Source: Silene conica
Lineage: Eukaryota; Streptophyta; Magnoliopsida; Caryophyllales; Caryophyllaceae
DNA length: 64,000 bases
NCBI GenBank assembly: GCA_029255685.2
Contig: CM055311.2
Coordinates: forward strand, 14,840,952 to 14,904,951
Direction of reading: 5' to 3'
The translations under genes and the position numbers were made by a program. Under the pieces are notes generated by a model. The model was not told where the DNA came from and ran no database searches. It saw nothing but the letters and a program-made list of their open reading frames with translations. Below are positions 1 through 11,239 of this stretch, piece after piece (position 1 is the first letter of the stretch; each line of letters starts with the position of its first letter).

Positions 1-820
1 GACGATTATCATTAATAACCATTTTATACTAGTAATTATGAATTACTTGTCAATTGATAAATATATTTATTTAATTATATACAATATTTATACGATAAAT
101 ATTTATATGTTTTAGATTAAGATAATTGTGTTTTATTGATTTGTGACATATAACATGTCACATAATGCACAATTATACATTTGACAAAATGTAAAATGGA
201 TGACCATTTTAAGCTAAGGTTGGCCGGATTAGTGGAGGTGATTGTAGGGTGTTTTAAGTGTTAATTGCTCTTTAATCATTATGTTTAAAGATGCCTTGAG
301 AACTCACACCCTATAGCCACTCTATGAGCCTTGAAAAGAGAACATGTTCCCTCCTTTTCTCCTTCCCATACCCGGCCACCCCTTCCCATGCAACCCACCT
401 TAAATTTGTGATTAGATCACAAATCATTCTTATCCTAATGTTTGCCAAAATTTTCTAAGGTGAGAAAAACAAACAAAATCCTCTAAAATTATTATTGTGA
501 GAATAATAAGAATACTAATAATAATAAGTTATAATATTAGTATATAAATTCTAATTAAAGAGATTAGAATTGTTTTAAGGAAAACGGATTTTGGTACTAA
601 CATAATCAAATTTTCGGTTGATTTAAGGGGTGTCTTGGTGCATCACAAAAGAGGTGTTCTTGTTGAATACTTGGAGGATCATCCTAGCATTTCGTTTGGA
701 CCGTGTGTAAGGGTTCGAATCTTCTAATTTCCGCATTATATAATAGCATGCATAAGATCTAAAATATGTTAATTAAAATGTTAATTAAATTTTGTTTAGT
801 ATGACTAAAAGTATTAGTTT
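1..820. other. AT-rich intergenic or LTR-like sequence, no gene
   Basis: I see no coding sequence here. The stretch is AT-rich and in style resembles the leftmost part of the Copia LTR near 56.0 kb (a ...CATGTCACA... segment and long A/T tracts). It may be an old LTR fragment, but no matching partner or target duplication is visible in the window. Confidence 0.4.
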
Positions 821-1920
821 ATGAGATAACCAAACCTAACAATATAATCTTTAGATCTAAACCTAACATGCGGTCGCTATAATTAGGTCAGTCTATTCAA
901 TTGTTGTGGCATATCTTAGTCTTAGTCTACGGTCGGATCTAAGACTAATTCGCGAGACTAATTAACTAATCCTGGCCAGTAATTAATTAATCAGATTTAA
1001 AACAACAATAGAACAATAATAATAAGCAGTTTAACAATTAAACATCATTAAAGTTTAATTCCCCCTTCTAATCACCTAGATAGATCTCTTTTCACCCTAG
1101 ACAAATAAATTAGCTACGCATGGCTTGGGATCTAACTACAACAATATTGATTGAAAACATAATTAATAAAGCAATAAACTAAGAACGAGAATAACTGAAG
1201 AACAATAAAGTAGAGATTTTGATTAAATACCGTAAATAGGAGAACAAGATCCGTAGGCAATTGCTAAATAATAATCTAGAGAGCTACTAGTAATAATTAG
1301 GGTTTTAGAGTAATAAAAAGTGTATCTAACAATAGGCTACGAAGCCTTTATTTATAGTAAACTACTAAACAATTTATGGAAACTCGGGGTAAATTAAAGC
1401 ACTCGATCGAGCACTCAAGGCACTCGATCGAGTGCTGGTGGCACTCGATCGAGTGCTCTCAGCGCGTAATTTCTGCTTCGCGCACTGAACTTCAAACGGT
1501 CGTCATTTATTCGTTACTTGGCTGAATCAAGTGATTTTTGTGGCGTTGGAAAGCTAAGAGGATGAGCTTTCACCTCCAGTTGGAATTACCTGATTATCAT
1601 CTGTAGAACTCTATATATGGCTCTTCAAAGTAGGTAATAGTTACATGGAGTTCTTCTTTGTGCTTGCCTTCGATAATCTCCTTAGCCCTTCCTTCCTAGA
1701 TCCTCGTGTCATGCTACGTGTATTCCTTCATGTCGGGTTCGCGGTGCTCTAATCCATGTTTTGCTCCATAAATGCATCAATCCTGCATTAAACACCGAAA
1801 GGCGGAAAAATCAACATTCTAATATAAATAGCATATAAATGACACAATTTAGCACAAGAATTACCTCAAAACAACTAAAGGGGACGCATAAAAGTGTATA
1901 CGAATATGACTCATCAACCA
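821..1920. repeat. LTR-like retroelement fragment with three GATC-centred palindromes
   Basis: Noncoding repeat. Near 1399-1456 it holds three consecutive palindromic units built on ACTCGATCGAGT. The order of landmarks is the same as in the outer repeat at 50.2-50.7 plus 57.85-58.7 kb, although the sequences themselves have diverged. The shared landmarks are a CATGGCTT block, a purine-rich stretch ending in a TATTTATA-like segment, the palindromes, then an A-rich tail. It could be an LTR or a non-autonomous retroelement body. No boundaries or target duplication could be fixed. Confidence 0.45.
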
Positions 1921-2028
1921 TCATTACTACTATCTGACATGGAGAGGAGAAAAAAGGGGACACTAGCATCAGGTTCTTGGGCGTTTAGAAGAAGTTGAGG
2001 TTGAGTCAACTTCCTCCACATCGTCTAC

Positions 2029-3624
2029 CTATCGCTTTGACGAACCCGATTCCTTGGAAGAGGAGGCATAATTGGCATTGTTCACCTCAAGGAGACCAAT
2101 TTTATTAACAAAAGAACTGGATGAGTTGATCGAATTGAAAGAGCACTCGGTCAATTCATCTATGTCATCAAGCAGATCGTCGTCATCATAAAAAAAGTCT
2201 GTCAACATACCATCTGGAACTACCACATCGGTAGCCATAGCTTCTCCAAGATGGGAGAAAGGATTGGAGCATGCCAAACCAACTGCATTTGGAAATGTAG
2301 CGGGTGCTGGAATAATAGCTAGTGACGTCGGAACAGGATTACCTTCATACACAACAATATCTTTGACTTTATCTAAATTAGACTTGGAGAGACCCTTACC
2401 CAAATCATAAATTACAGGGGTGGGAGCTAAAACAGGGGGCTGGACTATACCAGCCGTAAGAGAAACATCAAACTCCATTTCTGACAACTCACTTTCATCA
2501 ACTAATTTCTCATTGCTTTTTCCCTTATACTCATGTTGTAATTCAAGGGGCTTATTAAGCATTTTAGTGGGTTCATATTCATTAATAACGACATCTTTGT
2601 TGAAGTTCGAGTTTTTCTTTGCGACCCTAAAAGGGCGATTTTGCTTGTGTTTTTTCTGTGTAGCCGCTTGAGGCACATGATCTTTCTTAGCATTATTAGC
2701 AATTGCTTTAGCTTTTGTCTTAGGCACACTCCTCATTGGGGCATGGATCACATCAGCCGTCTCGGTCGTGATACCATGGGATGCTACCCAAGAGCCTCTG
2801 GCCAAAATAGACTCAGCAAAGCTAGTCATTTTGGGTTCTTTTTTAATGAAGATTTTAATTTCCCTCTTTGAGAGAGAAAGTAAAGGACACTCGTCAATAA
2901 TATGCGATGGAGACCCACAACAAGAACAGCCAACAGGGAAGTCCTCATACCATACCACAAAAGCACTATTAAGACAACTGACACTAGCCGTTTCGACATT
3001 CGACACAAGAGGAACAGTGACATTGATTAACACACAAGCTCTTGCAAATTTTATTTTATATTTTTCCTCAGTACAAATATCCAATTTAATAAGCCTACGA
3101 ACCTTGTTAGCTTCAAATAGCTTACAAATAAGAACGAAAATAGTTAACTCAATCGGGAACATATGAAGCCTAACCCAAACATCAACATGGGTAATGGACT
3201 CGTAAAAGGGATCAAACATGGGTCTCCAAGGAGTGATGACAAACAGGTCACATTGGACATGCCAAGTTCCGTCGCGCCAAATAAGCTCCTTATCATTTGG
3301 ATTAGCACACTCAATAAGGATTCACCGATTCCCCATATCTAAATTATCGATATTGTCGGGAACAAAGGCCCAATCAATTTTGAGACGAGTTACAACAAGC
3401 TTATAATCAACTGAAGTTTGAAACATTTGACCCACTAGGCAAGATTTAATCAATTTAATGATCTCATTTTTAACCTCAGGTAAATCATGAATACTAACAA
3501 TATTACACGGTTCATAATGCTCGACATTTTCCGAATGAAAGGAAGCCGACAACTCAGTGTGTTGGGTCCCTGGATGGGTCCTACCAGGAACCTCTAAAAG
3601 GGGGTCTAGGGTCCAACCTCTCAA
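2029..3624 (-). pseudogene. LINE ORF1 (DUF4283-like plus zinc knuckle), in-frame stop
   Basis: This is the nucleic-acid-binding first protein of a plant non-LTR retrotransposon. Reading from 3624 it resembles the DUF4283 region, with a W-x-D-G-T-W-H-x-Q-C-D-L-F block and a VWVRL...FPIE segment. A CCHC knuckle C-X2-C-X4-H-X4-C follows (CSCCGSPSHIIDEC) and then a long low-complexity, Lys- and acidic-rich tail ending in SSSKESGSSKR. The frame is continuous except for one TGA at 3322-3324, where the family normally has Trp, so a TGG-to-TGA change is the simplest reading. ORF2 (endonuclease/RT) should follow towards lower coordinates but is missing; unrelated LTR-like sequence starts near 1920. 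The element is therefore 3'-truncated and inactive. Calling it ORF1 rather than a host zinc-knuckle protein rests on domain order. Confidence 0.75.
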
Positions 3625-4660
3625 ACCTGAGAAGACGGCGATGAAGCGTCATTTCCTAGTAAAGCGTTATGAAATTCAACTCTGGGTTTATAAGGACTGA
3701 AAAAGAGAAAGCTAGAGTAGTTATGCTAGAAAATGAGAGTTTTAAGAAAGCAAGGGAAGGAATGAGATGCAATAAATACACTCACATCTTCAGTTCTTAT
3801 ATAGGCAGAAGATAAGGGTCTAGAAAAAGGGGAAGAGGTATACCTGTTGGAAAGAGAAGCACGAGGCGACAACCAGCCTCTATGAAGAATAGGATAACAC
3901 AGTGCTTTGAAGACTAAGAGGATGAGCTGGGGTATCTTCTGAACGGTGGAACAAAATAGAGCCCTCTAGGGAAAGGAAGGAACTCGTACACAAAGAAGAG
4001 CAAGAGCATCCGGCAGAAAAAACCGGTGGGTAAAGCAACGAAACGGGCCACTTACACACGATTTCGGCAACCTATTATCATTTTCCATACAAAAACAGTA
4101 CATCAAAGTAAAACACTCTTTCCGCAAAAACCTAGATCTTGTTTCAATTGGGGATTTATTTTTCAGAAAAGGGGAATTGTAAACCCTTAACTTAAACGAA
4201 AATATTGGAAGATTAATCCAAGCATGGAACAAATTGAGGGCTTTTGAGAAGCACACATGGAGGATTAGACCACCTTAAAGGGAGATTAAAATTGGATTAT
4301 GGAGTTGATATAAGCAATTAAGATCTTAATATGTGTGGTTCGTACTGATATCCTATCATTTGTATTGAATCAAAATAATTAGGAGTAATTTGAATGCGTT
4401 TTTAAGGCTTGTATAGTTTTCTTTTCATGGTTTTGAACGCGAGGAGGGACAAGGTGAAGGTCGACGATGGTGGAATGATGTTGTTGCTGGCACGACGACG
4501 ATGGTAGTAGGTATTGGTGGTAAAGATTGTTTCATGTGTTGATGGGTACTTTGGGCGACGATATGGAAGTGGAGTGGAGTGAAGTCAGTGGCCGACCAGA
4601 CACTCAAGGTGGTGGTGGCGGTGGTGAACTGGTGGTCGTCGTAGACTGGCAGTGAGCAAT
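3625..4660. other. Noncoding stretch upstream of the LINE ORF1
   Basis: No gene is visible. The part next to 3624 may be the 5' untranslated region of the LINE on the minus strand. The piece 4430-4660 is rich in GGTGG/GACG triplets and yields only a low-complexity frame. Confidence 0.4.
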
Positions 4661-5096
4661 GATGTGACACGGCATGCCATGAAATTTAGGACACAGGACA
4701 CGTTATTTAGATTTAATAAAATATACATTTTATGGATATAAATGTTTGATTTTATTTTTGTAAAATATTTGATATTAATTTTAAATAAATGAAGGTAAAA
4801 CTTGGCGTTGATAATAACTTATTTTCATTTCTCATCTTAACCAATATTCTAATTAATCCTTTTCGATAGCGTAATTCTCGTCTGAAGAACATTATTCACC
4901 CCAAATGATGACCAAATACCGTGGACAAGCGATGGACACGGCTCAAATACCATGGACACGCGTTGCACATGTGCCCAAATAAATGTAGAAAGTTAGACAC
5001 GGCTTTATAGTTGTCTGACATGTTTTGGCATGTGTCCGTGGAGTGTCGGTGTCGGACACGATACAACTCATTACGAGAAGTGTGCGTGCTACCTAG
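4661..5096 (+). mobile_element. hAT-like MITE copy 1, left end lost
   Basis: Related to the reverse complement of the element at 47366-47735. Shared segments include GAAATTTAGGACAC, the TTTTATGGATATAAA block and the GTGTCGGACAC palindromes. The right end reads TGCTACCTAG, the same terminal inverted repeat as the 47-kb copy. The left terminus (CTAGGTAGCAC) is missing and similarity fades near 4661, so this copy is truncated and no target duplication can be checked. The interior is packed with GGACACGG/CCGTGTCC words. Confidence 0.7.
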
Positions 5097-6264
5097 GTGA
5101 GCGGTAAGGAGTTGGAGAGATTTGGGAAATGAGAGGGGTAAAGGGAATAATTAAAATAGACAAACAAACACCAATAAAGGGAATCATTAACTTTGATTCA
5201 CTTTCCCTTTCCTAAACACCCTAACCAAACGCCTCCTAAAGATTTATAATCTCGAAAAAAACGGACTTATGTTGAGTCGCATTTATAGGTTAGGTTAATT
5301 CTTAATAGTTCGTGAAAGATATTGTATTTTGGCAAGAAAAAAGGTAGAGTAATACTCTCTCCCATTCCACTAATGAAAATTTTCAACATAATTTCTAATT
5401 TATATATAAAATATAGTTAATGTAGAATTTTATTTGATTTATTTTAATGATTACATTAATAATATCAGTTTTTTTACTTTTTCGAAATACACAAGTAGAA
5501 TTATTGATGAAATGAAGCGAACAATGATAAAAGCAAAAAAATTAATGGGACGTACTTTTTCACATACAAATTTTACTCTTTTACATACGATTTTTAGCAT
5601 ATTACGCTTGTCATTTCTTTTATCATTCACTCAATTGAGTTTTTTCCTTCTCCTTCATCCCCTTAAACACCAAGTGAATGATTAACACCAACCAACCACC
5701 TACTTTGTTCACCACACCTCCATCATCAACTCTTATTTAATTAATAATTAATTAATTCAAATCAAAAAAGAAATTAAGAAAAAAAACTAAAAAGAAAAAA
5801 CTACAATTAAAACAAAAAGATACAAAAACTAAAAAAAGAGAAAATAAAAACCAAAACCAACAAAATAAATAAAACTAAACAACAAATCTAATACATGTAA
5901 GTTTTTTTTTTAAAAAAAAAAAGACAAAAAGAAAAAAAAAACGTGAAAGACAACAACTTTACGCAGAAACACAACCAACAATAACAAGTTGAAGTATTGG
6001 ACACCGACAACTTAGAAACCCAGTGGATATTTTCGACAACCCAAAAACCGGATACCGACAACCCAAAGGCGTCGACCACCACAGTTCACCGCTGTGCAAA
6101 TCCAAAACAACTGTCAACCGTAATTAACATTGACTCTATGTAAATAATTTCAGTAAAATATAAACTTAATTATTTCAATAAAACGTATTAATACTTGTTA
6201 ATGAATATTATTTCAATAATTGAATAATTATAATCCATTGTTTAAGTTTTTAGAGTAATTAATA
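5097..6264. other. Noncoding AT-rich stretch
   Basis: No gene seen. It holds a purine-rich piece at 5100-5240, a solitary Stowaway-like end (ACTCTCTCCCATTCC) near 5355, and very A-rich sequence at 5755-5940. Confidence 0.4.
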
Positions 6265-6354
6265 CTCCATCTATTCTTTTTTTATCACCCATTTCAATAT
6301 AATACTCCTCATATATAATGCAGAAATGGGGTGATATAAAAAATATGGAGGGAG
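6265..6354. mobile_element. Stowaway-type MITE, 90 bp
   Basis: The ends are CTCCATCTATTC on the left and the inverse of CTCCCTCCATATT on the right. The terminal inverted repeats run on to TTTATCACCC, so almost the whole element folds on itself. It is flanked by TA on both sides (6263-6264 and 6355-6356), the Tc1/mariner target duplication. Confidence 0.8.
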
Positions 6355-6369
6355 TACAATTTTAGAATA

Positions 6370-6570
6370 AAGATACATATATGAGTTGTTTTGGATTTTT
6401 TTCCGAAATTGGCGATTCTCGCCAATTAATTAACGAAATAGGTAACTTTTGTAATTTATTACCGAAAATGAATTCGGATTTCCGAATCTGGCATAAAAAT
6501 TCAAGTCGCTCAGCGGGTGATGAACGACTTGACACCCTTCCCCTTCCCCTGTTTCCCAATTTCCCAATCA
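6370..6570 (-). repeat. Inverted copy of the 9.06-9.40 kb repeat
   Basis: The reverse complement matches 9058-9400 in order: GGAAACAGGGGAAGGGGAAGG, then an AAGTCGTTC...GAGCGACTT palindrome, then TTCGGTAATAAATTACAAAAGTTACC and a GTTAATTAA segment. Noncoding. One palindromic unit is present here, against three in the 9-kb copy. Confidence 0.65.
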
Positions 6571-6690
6571 TCGTGGTTATCATCATCATCAATCATCGTG
6601 GTTATCATCATAATCGTGGTTAGTTGCTATCGTCAGCATTGTCATCACCATCATCATCACCATCAACATCAACATCCTCATCATCAACGT
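6568..6690. repeat. ATC/CAT-rich simple repeat
   Basis: Imperfect trinucleotide tract (ATCATC, CATCAC) that would translate as a His-rich string. This is a microsatellite, not a gene. Confidence 0.7.
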
Positions 6691-6769
6691 CTTGAACCGA
6701 AGAAAATAAAAAGACGGTAGATCATAATATATTTATTATTTGTCGAAATCGAACCGATTTCATTGATCA

Positions 6770-6803
6770 CTAGTTTTAAACTACCCGTGCAAATTGCACG
6801 GGT
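6770..6803 (-). mobile_element. Helitron 3' terminus
   Basis: On the minus strand an ACCCGTGCAATTTGCACGGGT hairpin (6783-6803) is followed after about nine bases by CTAG and then T. This is the hairpin plus CTRR-T signature of Helitron 3' ends. The body would extend to higher coordinates. I could not fix the TC 5' end or find RepHel coding sequence, so any element here is non-autonomous. Confidence 0.65.
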
Positions 6804-7507
6804 ATGTTATTTAAGAAGTTATTATAAAAAGTTGTAATAGTAAATTAAGTTTTAGTCAATTTATTATATATTTAAACCCAATAGATTTATCATATAAAGA
6901 TATATGATAAGGTGTTAGAAAAATATTTCAAAAATCTCATTAACATGTAGTCATGTACTACTACATAAGAAATATTATCTCTTTTCATGTGTTAGAAAAA
7001 TTACATGAATAATTATTGTTAAAAAGATTGTAAATAGTAATTCATATTTACCAATACCTGAACAAACAATTACTCGATAAAATAATTATCAAATATTATC
7101 TACGACCCAAACCTGTACTATGTGGAAAGTAATATAACCCATGCAAAAAATAATAGGTTAGTCTCCCATAAGATGTAGGTATCAATCTTAACATCAAAAC
7201 CGGTCAAATATGATCCTTTTAAGCATAACAAAGTTGTTGTTCAACCCAATACATTACGTTTTTATCTTACACATATTACCTAACGCGTCCTAAACTTAAG
7301 AGATACACCCGTGTTAAATAAGAACTTGTAAATATCGAGTAGTACGCGTGTAAATTTGTTTTCAACAACGGGTTATAAAACGAATTCAATAATCAATATT
7401 AGTCCGTACTTCATAAACTACACGGCCCACCTCTAAATAAGTCATATTATACCTTTATGTGCATATAGAATCTTGTAAACAAATCCTTACCCTATATTAT
7501 TTCAGTT
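6804..7507. other. Noncoding, probably Helitron body
   Basis: AT-rich, no coding sequence or RNA gene seen. By position it may be the interior of the Helitron that ends at 6770. Confidence 0.35.
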
Positions 7508-7696
7508 AGTCTTGCTTGTGACGGGTCGGATGGAGAGACGGATAATGACACTCACAAAAACGAATATGGGAACAAAGGTGGGACATCCCCATGTGCTTTC
7601 CTCTCTCCTCTAAATGGACATTTTGTGAGACAAAATGGTATCCGTCTTCTCCTTGTGACGGATACCCTCCGTCTACAATGAGAATTTGTGATATTA
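7508..7696 (+). mobile_element. Short nonautonomous repeat (AGTCTTGCTTGTGACGG family)
   Basis: Begins AGTCTTGCTTGTGACGGGTC and ends ATGAGAATTTGTGATA. A second copy lies inverted at 20308-20473 beside the Tat retrotransposon. Both contain CTCTCTC blocks, a TTTTGTGAGA-type word and GACGGATA words. Its ends are only weakly complementary, so the superfamily is unclear. Confidence 0.6.
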
Positions 7697-8655
7697 TTTA
7701 CTCTCTTTCAAGCTTCTCAATTACCAATCAGTTATCACTCTTTCGGGTATTATACTCGATGACTAATCATTACCCTCGAATATGATACTCATCACATATG
7801 TAAGTTTTTGTATTATTATTTTATCATTTTAAAAGATTTTTTTAGTTTTCTTTTTTTTTCGCTTATTCTGTATTAGTTAAAAAGTGTTGCGATTTTTTAG
7901 TTCAATTTTACTTATTTCAAAAAACTTTTACAATATTTTTATGTACCTTTATTTTTCATATTGTTGCCCATTAATTACGACCTAACCCAGTTAACTACTT
8001 TTCATTTAACTAATGTGTTTCACTCAAATGAGAAAAAAGGCGATTTATGAATTCATATATTTTATAAACTATTGTTTTTATTTTTATAGAATAATATGTT
8101 CTTTTATTTAAAATTTTCAATCACTTTTTGGTGCAGTATAGTTTTGATTATTTTTACAACATTAATATTGATCAGTAATTTTTCTTAGATTTTGACCCTA
8201 TTGAGTTATTTTAATTTATTAGTTTTTTTTCTATTTTTCACTATATTTTCCAACACTTGATTATATCATGTTAATTTTATAACGCAGTTTGTTTCATAAT
8301 TGGCTTATATATGATGTTAGTTTTGGACTTTTGTAGTATTGTACTGTGATTTGATAATATCACGTAATTCATTCAAATTGTAAATTCTATTTAATTCACA
8401 CATTTCTGAGTATGCAACTAATTTAGAAAAAAATATGTGTATTATTTTAAATTAGACCGCATTTTTGGCTGAATGAACGTATCCGGTCTTTTACTATACA
8501 AAATTATCATTGTGTATTTACTTAATAATTATGTAATCCTAAATTTTAATTTTATTCATTTATTTCGTTTATATGATATCAATAAAATTAGTAGGTTGCT
8601 TTTAAATATCTAATACGACCACACGAAGGTTCAACGTGAATTGTTGTATTACGAA
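7697..8655. other. Noncoding AT-rich stretch
   Basis: No gene, RNA or recognisable repeat boundary seen. Confidence 0.4.
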
Positions 8656-8865
8656 TTCTTTATATAAAAGCAAAAAAATCATGGGAGAGTAGTGGGGGAC
8701 ATTGTGGGGCCTACTAAGAAAAACAAAAAATCACAGAGCGACACATCAGCTCTGTGGTTGTTCTTTATATAAAAGCAAAAAAATCATGGGAGAGTAGTGG
8801 GGGACATTGTGGGGCCTACTAAGAAAAACAAAAAATCACAGAGCGACACATCAGCTCTGTGGTTG
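8656..8865 (+). repeat. Perfect 105-bp tandem duplication
   Basis: Two copies, 8656-8760 and 8761-8865, are identical as far as I can read. Each starts TTCTTTATATAAAAGC, which contains a TATA-like word, and ends with an 8-bp hairpin, CACAGAGC...GCTCTGTG. The sequence resembles a transposon end, possibly a Helitron start, but no CTRR terminus is adjacent. Confidence 0.85.
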
Positions 8866-9057
8866 TTGCTTTTATAAATTAGATACTATATTTTGTAAAA
8901 GATGATGATGTGAATTTGGAGGAGTTTTTATTTCTATAAGTAGGTTCAAATGAGATGCTTTGTTAATTGAGGAGGTAGAGTAAGTGAAAACTTTTTGTGA
9001 AAGTAGTTGCCTAGAAACAGGAAACGTGTATCACAAATTATACAATATATATTTCTG

Positions 9058-9405
9058 GGTTTTGTTTTGGGAATTTAGGGAAGCAGGGAAACAGAGGAAG
9101 GGGAAGGATGCAAGTCGTTCAGCGCCTAAACGATTTGTCTCCGGGGAGGGTGAATTTTTGAGTGAAATTTTGCATCTGTGACTGAACTTGACCAGGAGGC
9201 AAGTCGCTCTCCTCCCGAGCGACTTGGCCTAGGTTTGGATCCATAACTTTAGAAATTTGGTTTGGTCGCTCACCGGGTGAGCGACTTTAATACGAGTCTA
9301 GTTTCGATGATGACGTGGACCCATTTTTGGTAATAAATTTCAAAAGTTACCTATGTCGTTAATTAAATAGTGAAAATCGCCCATTTTGAGAAAATACTCT
9401 GTTGT
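9058..9405 (+). repeat. Retroelement-like repeat with GTCGCTC palindromes
   Basis: Same family as the inverted copy at 6370-6570. It contains three palindromic units: AAGTCGTTC...GATTTGTC near 9111-9142, AAGTCGCT...AGCGACTT near 9200-9225, and GTCGCTCACCGGGTGAGCGAC near 9265-9285. Noncoding. Confidence 0.65.
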
Positions 9406-9545
9406 TTTGTCTATATTTATGGAAAAATGTAGCATATGAAAATTTTGTGAAAAAATGAATGTGAAAGAGTCCGTAGTTGAAAAAGTAATTCCGAAATTAA
9501 TACACTAATTATTAGGGAAACAACGTGCACAGTTGCACCAAAAAG

Positions 9546-9617
9546 TTCCGATGCCGGGAATCGAACCCGGGTCTCCTGGGTGAAAGCCAGATATCCTAAC
9601 CGCTGGACGACATCGGA
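9546..9617 (-). tRNA. trnE-UUC: tRNA-Glu (anticodon TTC)
   Basis: Nuclear-type glutamate tRNA of 72 nt. On the minus strand the acceptor arm TCCGATG pairs with CATCGGA, followed by discriminator A. Box A reads GTCGTCCAGCGGTTAGGAT and box B reads GGTTCGATTCC. The anticodon loop is CTTTCAC with TTC as the anticodon. No intron and no encoded CCA, as expected for a nuclear gene. It stands alone between repeats. Confidence 0.96.
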
Positions 9618-9888
9618 TTAATTTGTTAACTTTAATGCTTTAACTTAAATAAATGTTAAATAAAGAAGATATTATTCTGTTTTTCTTTTTTCGTATGTTT
9701 TCATTATCATAGATATACTCATACTCGTTTACTGCGTAATCTACTTATCAGTGTAAAGTTAATGTTTAATATAGTTAGCGTTATATAAGTTGTCATGGAT
9801 TTCTGACTCTTCTAAATAAAAAAAGTCAAATTTAAAAAGGATCATCGGTATTTCGAGGAATATTGTCTCAGTTGTCGATAGGGAATAC

Positions 9889-10235
9889 TCCTTTTTTTTT
9901 TTTTTTTTTTTTTGACAACAGTAATAAGAAAATTTAAACATCCGTAAAAGCACTCTTAGCCAGATTATGAGCAATCCGGTTCAAGTGCCTCGGAATAAAA
10001 CTAAAGCTCAAACAATGAAAAGATAAAGAAGAGGCGTCGATATCCTTGATCAATCCTTTCACAGAATTGAACGCCTTCTCTAGTCCGAGAATTTGTGATA
10101 GGCATTGTAGGCAATCTGAAGAGATATCAAGATGTCTGATTCCGTTAGATACAGATACCCGAAGCACATGTCTAATTGCCCAAGTTTCCGCCTGCAATGC
10201 CGACTCTGCTAAGAACCGAACAGAACCTCTAAATT
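9889..10235 (-). mobile_element. 5'-truncated LINE, RNase H tail and poly(A)
   Basis: The minus-strand frame from about 10230 to 9943 encodes the C-terminal RNase H-like domain (RVT_3 type) of a plant LINE ORF2, with FLAESALQAETWAI, ISSDCLQCL and FIPRHLNRIAHNLAKSAF motifs. It is followed by a short 3' UTR and a poly(A) tail, seen as the T run around 9891-9913 on the plus strand. The reading frame stops just upstream of 10230, so only the last few hundred bases were inserted, typical of aborted target-primed reverse transcription. Confidence 0.85.
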
Positions 10236-10781
10236 ACACAAAAAATTACTTTGCGTCATTGCGTTTTATAGAAAAATATAGTAATGCTAGTTTTTGTGTG
10301 ATTCTTTATGCTTTTTAGTTTATTAAATATCGACCTTATTATTATAAAATATTATTATATGAATGTCCATATTATCGTATTGTACTCGTATAAATATTAT
10401 ATTAGAGTAAAAATATTTTGACGCGTATTTAATCATGACTTGACTGCAATCTCTATTATAAACTCAATATATACGTTCTTATTTGACTCGTATTTACCGA
10501 CCATATTTTGACCGATTTTTATGATTCTTACCTAGAGTTAGACTAAATTATTGAAAACAAATGTATGTGAAGTAAATTTCAAAAAACAAGTTTATTCTCA
10601 ATCATAATTGTCTTTTTTTTAAAATTATTTTGGATGAGATTAACTTAATTAATTACTTAATGAGGAAAAAACTCATATAATCACTCAAATGCGGTTTTTT
10701 GGTGAATTTGTCCAAACTTACATTTTTTTTACCAATTTGTCCAATAATAAACTTTCTTTACCAATATGTCCATAACAACTA
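10236..10781. other. Noncoding AT-rich stretch
   Basis: No gene seen. The part 10650-10780, with TTTGTCCAA and ACCAATTTGTCC words, reappears in related form just after the Stowaway element at 11080-11110. The MITE therefore probably landed inside an older repeat. Confidence 0.4.
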
Positions 10782-11076
10782 CTCCCTTCTATTCTACATA
10801 ACTGTCCCATTGTCCATTTTCGGTTATTCACATAAATGTCCCATTGTCTATTTTTGTTAAATGTTTACACTTATTTTAATCACTTTAATTCACAACAATA
10901 CCCCACCTTACCCCACAACATTACTTATTTTAATCACCTCTACTCACAATAATAATCAATAATACATTCCCTCTCTCCAATCTTCCCACCCCACACATTA
11001 CTTTACATTAAACAAATGAATTCCTTAATTCCCGTGCCCAACCCGAAATGGGACAGTTATCGGGAATAGGAGGGAG
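10782..11076. mobile_element. Stowaway-type MITE, 295 bp
   Basis: The left end CTCCCTTCTATTC and right end GAATAGGAGGGAG are inverted repeats, extended by CTGTCCCATT / AATGGGACAG. TA flanks it on both sides (10780-10781 and 11077-11078). Confidence 0.8.
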
Positions 11077-11239
11077 TAACTTTTTTACCAAATTGTCAAT
11101 TTGACCCAAAATAACCCGGATCTAATTAGTTTAGGATTTCCTCAATCAAAACAAATCACATTTATAAACCAAGTCATTTCAAAATTAAGTTTGATGTGAC
11201 AAAAACAAATTATTTAGGATTTCCTCAATCAAAACAAAT

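Noticed and set aside
4425..4670. Minus-strand frame of about 80 residues.
   Set aside because: Low-complexity Thr/Ser/His composition from GGTGGT-type repeats next to a MITE; no domain or neighbour support.
6517..6720. Plus-strand frame encoding a His-rich protein.
   Set aside because: It is a translated ATC/CAT microsatellite; composition is low complexity and it overlaps a repeat boundary.
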